Part shown: positions 1 to 9,727 of the stretch, piece by piece
Position numbering within the stretch: the stretch's first letter is position 1
Layout: every line of letters begins with the position of its first letter
Source of the DNA: Ramazzottius varieornatus
Lineage: Eukaryota > Tardigrada > Eutardigrada > Parachela > Ramazzottiidae
Assembly: GCA_001949185.1 (NCBI GenBank)
Contig: BDGG01000017.1
Coordinates: forward strand, 698,608-762,607
DNA length: 64,000 bases
Direction of reading: 5' to 3'
Translations under genes and position numbers: made by a program
The notes under the pieces: generated by a model
Told to the model about the DNA's origin: nothing
The model's database searches: none
What the model saw: only the letters and a program-made list of their open reading frames with translations

Positions 1-2
1 GT

Positions 3-236
3 CAAGCCACCACCAAGCGCTTCCTGCCTTTCACCAAAGATTCCAAGACCTCGAGCAGTGCCGCTAGGACCAGGAGGTCGACAGGCCTCTCCAGGCCCGC
101 CGCCAGCCTGCCATCTGAGGGAGACAAAGTAGTAAAGCGCAATACCAGGCCTGCATCCAGACGGGACACTACTTCCCCATCGACGACGCAGACGCTGATA
201 CGGCGGCGTATTCCTTATCATCTTCGTCCAATTTGA
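3..236 (+). CDS. C-terminal fragment of an unidentified basic Ser/Thr/Arg-rich protein
   Basis: Frame 3 is open from the window edge to a TGA at 234-236, about 77 codons. The peptide is rich in Ser, Thr, Arg and Pro and looks disordered, for example TKRFLPFTKDSKTSSSAART near the start. No domain is visible. A competing frame is open from about 119 and ends at a TGA near 269; it is acidic and could be used after a splice. The upstream part lies outside the window, so identity cannot be judged. Confidence 0.35.
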   Translation, partial: QATTKRFLPFTKDSKTSSSAARTRRSTGLSRPAASLPSEGDKVVKRNTRPASRRDTTSPSTTQTLIRRRIPYHLRPI

Positions 237-239
237 TAA

Positions 240-1420
240 CATTCACCTGTTATCCCAGCCTTTGACATGACTTCTCTACCCTCTCCCATTACCCTCTCCT
301 TGCGTAACTTATCCCTCCACTTTCTGTATCATTACATGCAAATTACTTCTCTTCACCACCCTTGTCGTACCTAATCATGTGTCCAATCAAATACTATCTA
401 TCACACAGACATGATAATTATACGCTGCATTCTAAGCATCGGCCTACATAGCTACTTGTTGAAACTGACCTACTACAATAGAGATCAAAACTCGGAGCGC
501 TGTTTATGCGTAGTTGCTTGAACTGGGTAGTGGGTACTACTGTACATACTGTAGGCTGATACCACGGTGTAGCGTAGCAAGGGAAATGAAGAAAAAGTGG
601 AAAACCTTGAAGATGGTGTTATCTTTCGTCAGTGCCGTGTCACATATGGCACTTGCGGGGTCGTGGCAAAGACGAGCCGCTTGGATCCACTGTTGATATC
701 CTCGGAACCGACGGTCTTTTGTGTCTGCAATGTGTCATTTGATCCTTTCTGGATGGTCAATAGTTATGTCATCTCTAGTTTCGGCAACAGTAGCAACAAC
801 GCTATCGGCCCTCAGTACGTACCTAGACAGCAATGACCATCATCCAACGCCAGACGTCGTGTCGGCTGCATGCGCTATAAAGATATAATATCCACAGACA
901 GAGACCGGCACTGAAGCGTCCTATTGCTCTTTCCAGTCCTTTTGTCGCCCCATTGTTACATCGCCTTGTTTCGTCAACAACTGGACCAATAATTGCTTTG
1001 TCGGTATTCTGGCTGACACAGAGTCGACGTCTCTGCTCCTGTTCTGTGCACCAAGTGCAGTTATTATTGGCTTGACGGTAGCAAATCCGTTCTACTTGGA
1101 CCTCTCTTTCTACCTTGCAACACTTTCAGTTGCTTGTTCATCGTCGGCTCGTGGCGAAAATTACGAGATCCTTGCCTGACCGACGTCATGTTGGACTGAA
1201 GAAAATGTGGCTTTTATGGAGGAAACGGTGTGGATACGGCCGAGTGGCGACCCCGGCCACGCTGTCGGAGCCCACTTCTTACTTGCTGCTCCTTTTGTCT
1301 ATTGTTCTCTTGCAGCTAACTGCCCATCTTGGAACTACCGCCGCTTATGTATGGGTACATGCTCTGCTCTTACTTCTTGCCCTTTCAATCTTCGTCAAAA
1401 GTTAGACCACATGTCTTTTG
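240..1420. other. Region without a supported gene
   Basis: Several short open frames exist here, for example 597-836 on the + strand, but none shows a recognisable domain or a consistent exon chain. The stretch may hold UTR, introns or the promoter of the Tyr-rich gene that follows. Confidence 0.4.
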
Positions 1421-1426
1421 CAGCCC

Positions 1427-1743
1427 ATGAATTCTTATCAGATGTACGGCAATGGATATGCCAACACAGGTAGGCACTGCTTTGCTTGACCAATTGTTTT
1501 TGCGGCACAGTAGGTCGGAGCTGTAATTGCCATCGTCTGTGCCATATAGGCGGACATCAGCCGGCTCCGGTCAATACCTATGCCGATTATCGGATGAATC
1601 CAGCCAGCAACCATTATCCTCAGTATCCCAGTCCCTATTCGGTCCACCGTGACGTCGGTTGGATCGGCGGAGGCCAACCGCTAGCCGCCCTGACCTGGCC
1701 TTCTTCTTCCCACATGTCGCCATACTCCATGCAGCCTATGTAA
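1427..1743 (+). CDS. C-terminal coding exons of a Tyr/Pro/Met-rich protein, possibly a transcription factor tail
   Basis: Two exons join in frame: about 1424-1469, with an ATG at 1427, and 1550-1743. The intron 1470-1549 has GT..AG borders. The product ends in a TAA at 1741-1743. The 79-residue tail is rich in Tyr, Pro, Met, Ser and Asn and ends PYSMQPM, a composition common in the activation tails of homeobox, forkhead or T-box factors. That class is inferred from composition only. The exon follows a good acceptor (tttgcag at 1417-1423), so the ATG at 1427 may be internal and the DNA-binding part may lie upstream. I found no convincing upstream exon between 240 and 1420. Confidence 0.4.
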
Positions 1744-1844
1744 GCTCCTAATCAACTTTAGCCCACTACCATGCATGCCACAGTCTTTCCCACCAAACTA
1801 ACCCATCTTTTGTGAAGGAGTTTAGGAAGTTATCTGTCTTATCA

Positions 1845-2207
1845 ATGGCTAATCGACTGGTAAGTGCAGGCCGGTCGTCCCGGTCTCTTCACGGATAATT
1901 CGGTATGAAAGTGGGATCTTGCCACTTGCAGATGAACCGGCCAGCTGCCCGAGCCCGCCCATATCTTGCCAAGGTCGCCGGCGAGACGCTGACACCCGCC
2001 GCCCTCTCCCACACCTTACCCTTGGCGCCGTTACGCTTAGCCTCGGTATCATCTTCCTCAATGTCGAGAAACCTGATCGACCCTTATCCAGCCGCCCTCA
2101 ACCTACAACAAGTTCGTCAGCTTCTTCGCCCACCCTCCATCCCCATCCTCAAACAGAAAGCCATTACACTACTACGCTTCCCATCCGAATCGCTTTTTGT
2201 TCCCTAA
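1845..2207 (+). CDS. Small two-exon gene, 96 aa, function unknown
   Basis: An ATG at 1845 opens a five-codon exon (1845-1859) followed by a consensus gtaagt donor. The acceptor ttgcag ends at 1931 and exon 2 runs 1932-2207, phase 0. The 96-aa product is Arg/Ala/Pro/Leu-rich with few acidic residues in its first half, which would suit a mitochondrial presequence, but no family is recognised. An AATAAA at 2326-2331 lies about 120 bp downstream and could serve as its poly(A) signal. A second frame across the same region is also open to 2221, so the reading frame is not certain. Confidence 0.4.
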
Positions 2208-2533
2208 GCATAGCTCCCTAACAATCTCGTTAAGTTTATCGTTGAGTTACGCCAAAAGGGAACTGAACAGAGTGTCTGTTTTCCGATGATTTCTCGTTTT
2301 TTATTGTAACTTACCCGACACGACGAATAAATAATTTTGGCGATAGGCACGAAATGAAAGAGTAGACTATAAACACTACTGTCATTTTGTCAACAGTCGT
2401 AGTAGACTTGAGGAAAAAGAAATTCATATTATGACCTTCCTGTTGCTTTTTTTAAGATGAAGGCGATAAGCTTTGCATCTTCACAGTGAGAATTCGAGAA
2501 GGAAAGTGCGGCTGCAGGATAGCCATCACAGCT

Positions 2534-3927
2534 CTATTGCAAACCATTGGTGGTGCTCCTGGCGCTGCTACTGGAATACTTGTTGCTGCGTTGAACAAGC
2601 ATCAGTTTGGTTTCTAGTACCTGTAGATTGAGAATAATCGTTGACAGATCTTGGACGTAGTCATATGAGGTGATTGGATGCATGCAATGTGTACCGTCAA
2701 TTTCTGCAGGAGACTTTGGATAAGGGTTCTTGACTGAGAGTTGGACGTAGGAGAGGCTACGTGGGATGAAGGAGCGTCCGCCAAGTCGACAAGCTCGTAT
2801 CGCTGGTTATGATGGTTGAAATCGCCGTTAGCCAGGCTGTGTAGTCGCTCGACATCTTCCACGGGAAGGGAGGCATGGCCATTGTGGCCGTTGTATCGAT
2901 GTTGATGAGAGTCGAGGGGCGTGTTGGTCCTGCTTTGCGAACCATCGGACTTCCGCCTGGCAGACAGCTCGTCCTTGAGATCTGCAACAACCATAATAAG
3001 ATTGGAACCCTTCGTCGCTGGCAGTGAGTGCTATACGTTGATAGCTTAGCATCGCTCTGACCCGTCAATATTGATCTTTGATGCATGACACAAAGCAGAG
3101 ACAAATCGTACCTTTGATTTCATCTCGAAGACGTTGGACAACTTCTTGCTGCCCTCGCAGGTCTTCCACTTCGCTCTCCAACAAAGCTTTCTCCTCGATC
3201 AACTGCAAGGCATTCAAACAACACTAAGACCAGCCAGCACACATATGAAGAGCGAAGAAGCCAAAGTATCGGTTCTGACCGTTTCTATCCGGAGGGCGCG
3301 CGAGTCAGATAAAGCAGACATATTCCTACAAAGATGACTTACTGCACTCTGGGAATATGCCTGATTGAGAAAGGAGTGCGTACCTGGAGGCGGTTTCCAG
3401 TTCGTCATTCTTCTGCTCCAAATCTCGGCAGCGTGCTTGAAGGGTAGAGTGTTGGGCTTGGTAGCTCCTGACTTGATCCTCCATAGCTTCGATGCGCTTC
3501 AGCAGGCGTTGTTCTTGATCCTACACGAAAAGCCCCCACATTCTTACCGTATCCGCAGGCATTAGCTAGTCAGCTGGTGTATACCTTGAGGGAGAGAATT
3601 TCTTCCCTTTGACTGGCTGTCTCGCTTTTGAGAGTGGCATACTGCTGCTGTAGCTGCTCAAGTTCCCGATTCAACTCCACCTCGTACTCGTTGCTAGTTG
3701 TCCGGTAGTCGTCCAGCTCCGCTTGAATATCTTCATACCTACAACAGACCAATCATGAAACCAAACTTACCACACAGACACAAAGTAAAGCACGGGATTG
3801 ATAGCCTGTGGCGACCAGGGGAATTCCGAAGGCATATGGTACACACTTATACAACATACTTCTGCTTCCACTCCTTGACCATCGACTCCATCGACTGGTG
3901 GTTAACGCTTCCTCCAGTGGTCTCCAT
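2534..3927 (-). CDS. NDEL1: NudE / NDEL1 homologue, dynein-LIS1 adaptor
   Basis: Seven exons on the minus strand: 3927-3860, 3738-3585, 3520-3384, 3325-3280, 3202-3112, 2981-2695 and 2620-2534, coding for 289 aa. NudE proteins link LIS1 to dynein at centrosomes, kinetochores and cargo. The first 160 residues are a continuous coiled coil. Segments such as KQKYEDIQAELDDYRTT, SNEYEVELNRELEQLQQQ and EEKALLESEVEDLRGQQEVV follow the NudE coil almost block for block. The tail contains LLQKLTVLETKL, the conserved C-terminal helix of NDE1/NDEL1. Between them is a Ser/Asn/His-rich linker. All phases agree, including a 46-bp micro-exon at 3280-3325 whose donor is the weak gtcaga. The start ATG at 3927 gives a short N-terminus; the family is usually 310-350 aa. 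Confidence 0.9.
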
Positions 3928-3929
3928 TA

Positions 3930-4334
3930 TCCATCGGCCTTTCCTCACTAAAGCTGTCCACTTGCCAATCCGCTCGAGATCAAGATGCGGGAGAGTCTTC
4001 CATCCATTCGAGCGTGATATAAATTTTAGTAATTTTGTTGCCAGTTGAATAATCATAATTATTATTATGCCAGCTGGAGGCCTGCAGCCTGCAGAGAGTG
4101 CAGGCGACTGGCGACTTGACGGCCTAGGGCTGAATTTGACTTTATGGATAACCCCTGGGTCGGTCGGAATCGGTCCAGCGACTCCAGCCACAGCACTCGA
4201 ACAAATCGCACGCTGATCCATCAATCAAGCCATACTGTTGTGCTACAGATTCAATTTGAGCCCAAGGGGCGACTTGCACAGGCGAAAATTTCGAGCCATT
4301 CCCCTGCCCACTAAAGATCTGTGCCCTTCGGTGG
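3930..4334. other. Intergenic region upstream of NudE
   Basis: This holds the putative NudE promoter and the outer flank of the fold-back repeat. No coding segment is supported. Confidence 0.4.
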
Positions 4335-4560
4335 TTAAGGTCCCTTTCACAACAGGGAGTGGAGCACTCTTGTGCAGGGAAGTTTCTTATCCGCTGGTCG
4401 GATCTCTTCCCGCAAAAATTCTTGAGTGAACATCCGGTCTTGGAAATCGTCATGCATGTTTTGATTGACAGGATTTACTCTTGGTCATCCGGCATCCGGG
4501 GAGGTTTTGCTTGATTGTCCGCACGCCACAGCCTGACCCGCCTAGTGTGGACTTTGGACT
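4335..4560 (+). repeat. Left arm of a 1.1-kb fold-back inverted repeat
   Basis: This arm is the reverse complement, at roughly 85-90% identity by eye, of 5205-5430. Matching blocks include the stretch coding GCSLKNFCGKRSDQRIRNFP on the minus strand here and GCSLKTFCGKRSDQRIRNFP on the plus strand in the other arm. The two arms enclose about 640 bp that itself shows weaker inverted similarity (for example 4816-4835 against 5070-5095). It may be a non-autonomous fold-back or MITE-like element. Confidence 0.7.
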
Positions 4561-5204
4561 CTATGTCACTCAGCTATTTCTTACTCGAACAGCTGATAAC
4601 TGTTACAAGGCCAGCAGCTGTTTTGAGTGCGTTGATTAGTAGTGTGTTGATTGGTGAATTCAGTTAACTTATGCCGGTGTTTTCTGGAGTTGCTTACATG
4701 GAGAATTTTCGGCTTCTGGAGGTCGGATTCAGACTTTCTTGGTGTCAAAATGTAGCCAAGAAGCTATTGCCCGTATAGGAAGTGATTGTGATGACAGTGT
4801 TGCAGCCAGAATAGACTTGCTGGAAATTCTCAGTTTGGCGAATTTGGCGAATGAACGAACAGGTGTCGAGCGCAGGTGTGCAGTGAGCATCAGAACATGA
4901 CGACACGCATCTAAAAACAGCGGTTCCGTCGCCGTTTAACTTGATTAGATGCACCCGAACGCCGAACAACTACAGGACTGCTTGGTTGACGAAAATTTGC
5001 ACTGCGTGCATTCAGCCGGTAAAGAGGCTGAACAAAGTGATCGAATTAAGCCAATCGCAGATTTATTCAGAAAATGGAGAATTTCCAGCAACTCTACGCC
5101 AGAAACATCTGAATGAAACTCAGAGAGAACAGCCATTTTTTCGTTTGAAAAGATGATGACGTATAAACAGCTGCGGTGAGTCAGAAAGGCTTATCAGTGC
5201 TACG

Positions 5205-5430
5205 GTCCAAAGTCCAAACTCCCTGAGTCAGACTGTACCGTGCGGACAATCAAGCAAAATATCCCCAGATGCGGGATGACCAAGAGTCAATCCCGTCAAT
5301 CAAAACACGCATGACGATTTCCAAGACCGGATGTTCACTCAAGACTTTTTGCGGGAAGAGATCCGACCAGCGGATAAGAAACTTCCCTGTACAAAAGTGC
5401 TCCCCTCCATGTTGTGAAACCGACCTTAAT
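5205..5430 (-). repeat. Right arm of the 1.1-kb fold-back inverted repeat
   Basis: Reverse-complement partner of 4335-4560. The inner boundary is marked by the shared motif agtccaaagtcca (about 5207-5220 here, reversed near 4548-4560). Outer similarity fades after the accttaa block. No flanking target duplication was identified with confidence. Confidence 0.7.
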
Positions 5431-5634
5431 CGCATTAAGATATTTCCACTTCCGGTTCGGCAGAATTCTGGGTTTGGTCAGAAGGAATGTGAAAGATGCT
5501 GCGGAAGTTGGCAGATCTAGAATTTACATCCCTCAGTGAGGTTGCTTTCAAGTGATCCTTGCGGCAGCATATCATTGATTGCTGGACCTTGCTGTGCTTG
5601 ACCTGCCTTGTGGCCCTACTGCAGACGCCTGGGA

Positions 5635-6102
5635 ATGGCCGGTCTCGCGCTGACGGAAGTCGCCCATCGTTTGAACGTACGGAAATTGTACAAGGCTGTT
5701 CTGCGCTTACATCGTGGTTTACCAACGGAGCTGAAAATTTTAGGTGACAAGTATGTGCGAGAGGAGTTCCGGCGGCACAAGACAGCAGACCGCAATTCGG
5801 ATTATGTGCGAGGCTTCATGATCGAGTGGACGGATTATGCCATCACGCTGGCCAAGCAACTCTCCACACGGGCCATGACGGCACAAAGCAGGCAGTCCCA
5901 ATCCGTTGAAGACGAACATGGTATCGAAGAAGAGTCGTCGGAGCAAGCGAATGGCCAGCCAGCTCTAATAAGAGTCGGCCGGGATTTGGGAGAGGAAAAG
6001 CTGTCTGTCTTCTCACAGGAACAACTGTTGCAGCTGTACGCCCTCAAACAGGAAACCGAGAAACCACCTCCTCTTCCTGCTTCGTCCACAGCCGCAAGAT
6101 AG
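5635..6102 (+). CDS. SDHAF3: SDHAF3 / ACN9 homologue, succinate dehydrogenase assembly factor of the LYR family
   Basis: A single open exon codes for 155 aa from the ATG at 5635. SDHAF3 acts in the mitochondrial matrix and helps mature the iron-sulfur subunit of complex II. The core VRKLYKAVLRLHRGLPTEL followed by GDKYVREEFRRHK matches the ACN9 signature (L-Y-x, then LHR.LP, then GD.YVR.EFRRH) and continues with FMIEWTDYAITLAKQL. The LYR tripeptide is LYK here. The conserved core ends near residue 80. The last 75 residues are an acidic, Gln/Glu-rich extension not seen in the usual 120-130 aa proteins. An upstream in-frame codon exists but the ATG at 5635 gives the typical short N-terminus. 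AATAAA signals occur at 6284-6289 and 6413-6418. Confidence 0.85.
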   Translation: MAGLALTEVAHRLNVRKLYKAVLRLHRGLPTELKILGDKYVREEFRRHKTADRNSDYVRGFMIEWTDYAITLAKQLSTRAMTAQSRQSQSVEDEHGIEEESSEQANGQPALIRVGRDLGEEKLSVFSQEQLLQLYALKQETEKPPPLPASSTAAR

Positions 6103-6914
6103 ACTACCTCAGTGGTTCGGGGAAAGATGCTTCGGCAGTCATGTCAGTGGACGACCAGCAGTGATTTTCTGTTCGTGCCGAATTGTCACTCGAAGTTTCG
6201 GCTACTTTTATATAGTAGTTTTATATCTGTCATGTGGACGGAGGGGTTTTCTGTTCAGCTTTCAGCCACGATGTACTATTGCGAATAAACTATATTTTAT
6301 TTCAGGTGTTGCGGTGTAGCTTTTCGGCGAAAAGCGAAATGAGGAGTTGGCATCATGTCTGTAAGCATGTGGCAGTGAAGCCGGATAAGCTGACTATACT
6401 GTATACTGTGCCAATAAAACATTTCTCGGAAGTCTACCAACAATCAACACGGAGTGTTCTGCTTGACTTCCCGAGTTTCGAATCCAAGTGGGGAAACGAA
6501 CCATTGCGCTCTTGTACCTGTAACTAGCCTTGAAGTTTTGGCCTGCAAGCTATGGAGCTTCTTGAGTGAGTGAAGCCGGGTCGCGAAGGACCTCAACAGC
6601 CCCTGCTAAGCAAATCCACGAGAGCCAGCCTCTCTAGATAACTGCAGTTGGTCGTGATTACTGTCGCCTCATCACATTATCCACTTGATCTGCATAACAA
6701 TAGTCGAGTTCTTTCGAAGAAGCAACCCTCTCCTGTACGAAGCATTACGTATTACCGACCGACAACGCTTCGTGCCAGTGAAGCAATGGTACAGCGTCAA
6801 TATAAGCTCCTGCCTCCAGCAGGAGTTCATTCGTGATTTTGTGTAATTCCTTTCTTGTACTGGCATCCAGTCTATCTGGTCTCGACCCCCATAACCTTTT
6901 CCCAGCTTTCGAAA
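6103..6914. other. 3' UTR of SDHAF3 and upstream region of the glycine-rich gene
   Basis: Contains two AATAAA hexamers (6284-6289, 6413-6418) that fit SDHAF3 polyadenylation. Short open frames here have no family resemblance. Confidence 0.4.
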
Positions 6915-7281
6915 ATGCATTGGAGAGTATACGGACTTTACCTTGTGATGGCCCTCGTCCTCGCTCTTGAAGTTTCCGCCAAGGACACGGCTGGACTGAA
7001 GCAGCTCTTAAGTAAAGACCTTCTGAACTAGTGACACTAAGCCTGGTATAACTGTCTGTTTTCTTATTCCTTGCAGGAGCCAAGCGGGATGGATGGGGAG
7101 GCGGATCGTATGGCTATCGTGGCTTTGGCGGCTTCGGCGGTCTAGGAGGTTTCGGTGGTGGCTTCGGCTTCCCCATGTAAGTCAGGACCTCCGTCTCCGT
7201 GTCGCCGTCCCTAACATTCACTATGTCTTGTTCGATCTCAACAGGGGTGGTTATGGATATGGTTACCGACGTGGAGACTGA
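6915..7281 (+). CDS. Secreted glycine/tyrosine-rich small precursor, 77 aa
   Basis: Three exons join in frame: 6915-7011, 7077-7176 and 7245-7281, with GT..AG introns of 65 and 68 bp. The first 22 residues (MHWRVYGLYLVMALVLALEV plus SA) form a clear signal peptide. A short spacer (KDTAGLKQLLRAKR) ends in a Lys-Arg pair that could be a prohormone-convertase site. The predicted mature part of about 42 residues is Gly/Phe/Tyr-rich with GGF and GGY repeats and ends GYGYRRGD. Such composition occurs in invertebrate antimicrobial, cuticle and adhesive peptides, but no family is identified. The terminal Arg-Gly-Asp may be chance. If intron 2 is retained the protein stops two codons later, removing the Arg-rich end. 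Confidence 0.75.
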
Positions 7282-7565
7282 GGAGATATTCCTCCACAAG
7301 ACATACCTCCAGCCATGTGACAAATGCCTGAGAAACTACTAAGCACAATGTGGAACATATTCCGAGAAGCACTTCTTCTCCTCTATATTTGGATCAGACA
7401 AGGCAGATTGCTCGCCTGCGGCTGACCCTTGAATATTCGATTACGCTTGAGATTATGTTGACAATATTCGTCATAACGACAGTGGGCACCTCGAACCTAA
7501 TAGCAAGATCTTCAATCAACAGTGTTTTCAACCGGAAGCTTTTTTGACTTTTTTCTTGATCATTT

Positions 7566-7595
7566 GTCGGAGGCTTCGGTGGTTTTATGTAAGCG
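7566..7595 (+). pseudogene. Possible decayed duplicate of the glycine-rich exon end
   Basis: The short stretch ggaggcttcggtggtttt plus atgtaagc resembles the end of exon 2 of the preceding gene together with its donor (7150-7182). It could be a partial duplication or an alternative exon. The match is short. Confidence 0.25.
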
Positions 7596-7599
7596 TTTT

Positions 7600-8680
7600 T
7601 GGTTGATATGAGGTCGACAACAGAGAGAGAGCTGCGCCAGTTGGAGTTGCGATAGCGGTCATCTCGAGACCCTTACGATCAAGAGCCTTGTTTCAGCACG
7701 GAAATTAAACTTCAAATTACGTTGCATTGGTTATATGGCCAAGAATTAATGGATCTCCGACGAAAGTTAAATCAAAAGCAAAGATTCGACGAATGAAACC
7801 AGCACCATTTAGTAGAAAACATACACTTGCCCCATTCTGGCATATGCTCCATAAATGGCCGTTTCAGATTTTGTAAAACTTGCTCCCGCGTCTCCAGGAG
7901 CCCCTGGACAGAAAATTCTTGCGTTATAGTGACAAAGGGGTAGGATACCGTAAAAACCATCTGTCGCTCGAACGCTCATAAGTTTTAAACATGAACGTCT
8001 ACCGCCGTCTACGACATTAGAATTAGCAGTACCCGGAGATGAATTAAGGCTTGCGAGGTAGATACAGTTCCATGTTGACGAGTAGCGAACGATTAGCCGT
8101 CATTTCCGGTTCGCATGTACAACCTGATTCGACCAGGACGTAGTCTTGTCCAAATATAGAAACCGGGCCTATGAAAAGAAGCCAGCTTAACAATGGTCTT
8201 TGGCGGTCTTGTCAGAGCGGAGGGAGCAGCCGATGACCAGTCTGACCTGGGGGATGAGTTATGAAGAGATAGGGGGTGAAGAGCTGCCGACAACCGCCGT
8301 TCACATACCAACACTTGGTCCGCCTGTCAAGACAAGAACCATGTCATTGGAATGGCTTCTCCCCTTTTAGCATGCAGCCTACTAAATCTAAAACAGTGTT
8401 GGAGTCTGAGGGAGCAAACTTACTTGCATTTACTATAGGTGATAGTCTGAACAAAGAGTCCCGGAAACTGGGCAATCCACACTGTGGCGCCAGAGGTTGC
8501 CGAAGTTGCGTTGATTGGTGTCACCTAATTGGCCCAACACAAGCAAGTAATTGAAAGTGATGTCGAGTTTGGTCAAGAATGGAGTGGATATCATACCACG
8601 TCGGTCGTAGTTTCGCATGGGCTAGATGGCAAGTCGAAACACCTACAAGAAAGCCAAGAACCCACTGGCATGCCTATCCG
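7600..8680. other. Region with no supported gene
   Basis: Several 60-110 codon open frames overlap on both strands without domains or consistent splice chains. A possible second exon of the following minus-strand secreted gene lies near 8500-8630. Confidence 0.35.
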
Positions 8681-8682
8681 CT

Positions 8683-9072
8683 TCACCCGCCTCTCATGGG
8701 ATGGGAGGGAACGGCGTTGGATACTAACCCTTTGTCGGTACAGAAATCGTCACTCTTGCGCGCCATCCGTAATCGACCACCTGCTGTGTCCAGTAGTTCA
8801 CGCATATCAGCGTGTACCTCCATCAGGGACTTGGGAATAGCTTGTGGGTTGGCTTGGAAAGGTCCGAAAGAAGCAGCTGATGATAGACTCTTCCCTTGGC
8901 GAAGTCCATGGGCCTGCTGATTGCCCTCCATACCTGTGGCGCACTGGCTGTCCATCTCAGTAGTGATGTGCTTCAGTCCGTCGCTGCCTCTAATGCAGTC
9001 CGCCGTCAAGGAACATTTTACAGAGGCCAGCAAGCCTGTCAACAAAATGACACTAAACTCTAGAAACTTCAT
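8683..9072 (-). CDS. Predicted secreted protein, about 129 aa, family unknown
   Basis: The minus-strand ATG at 9072 opens a frame beginning MKFLEFSVILLTGLLASVKC, a clear signal peptide. The rest is hydrophilic, with Cys in ADCIRG and SQCATG and one more near the end (DDFC). No domain is recognised. The frame closes at 8683, but the acceptor cttgtag near 8636-8642 could add a Cys- and His-containing exon if a donor inside the tail (for example after LLDTAG or DDF) is used. The 3' structure is therefore uncertain. Confidence 0.45.
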   Translation of the reverse strand: MKFLEFSVILLTGLLASVKCSLTADCIRGSDGLKHITTEMDSQCATGMEGNQQAHGLRQGKSLSSAASFGPFQANPQAIPKSLMEVHADMRELLDTAGGRLRMARKSDDFCTDKGLVSNAVPSHPMRGG

Positions 9073-9727
9073 ACTGCCGTCCAGCCTATACAGTGCATCA
9101 CAGCCGACATACACTATACCGCATGTGCTGCTGTCACGGCGATAGTTTCGCCACTCTTCTTCTTCTTTTTCTTCAGCATCTGCCGCATATCCACACGTTG
9201 ACAACAATGCACGATGATCGTTTCAGCCTCACGATAGCCTTGGGCCAGTCTTGAACTTGATAACCTGAGTAACCGCTCCGTACAGTTTGTGCCGCACCTC
9301 GTAACACCTTGATACACCGCAGATCACTGGTCAAAGTAAGGACGGATCAATGGGAAGAAGAAGTGGGTTACCAATTTTACAGTTCGTCCAGAGTCCAGAA
9401 TCCACAGCGGAAATCAGAATAATTTGGAGGAGGCATAATTATATATACATAGTATTATGGAAGGTTGAAAACAAAAGAAGAGTGGGCGGCATGCTGCAGC
9501 AACTGTCCAATGACAGTACGCCTCAGTTAACAGTAAAATTGCATGTCGATTGATTTTGGATTAATTGCCTGCACCACTGATGTTGGAGTTTTCTTCGATG
9601 CATAATCATTATGGGATCGTCTTCCGAGAATGTTGGTGTCGATTGCTAACAGCGTGACTGTCGGACAATCCGGAGTGGGGATCAGCCGTAGCAGCAGGAC
9701 GAGGAAAGAATAGCATCAAGGCTGAAG

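Noticed and set aside
597-836. 79-codon open frame near the left end
   Set aside because: No domain, no good splice context, composition like random translation.
6470-6490. tttcgaatcc, resembling a tRNA B box
   Set aside because: No A box at the right distance and no cloverleaf.
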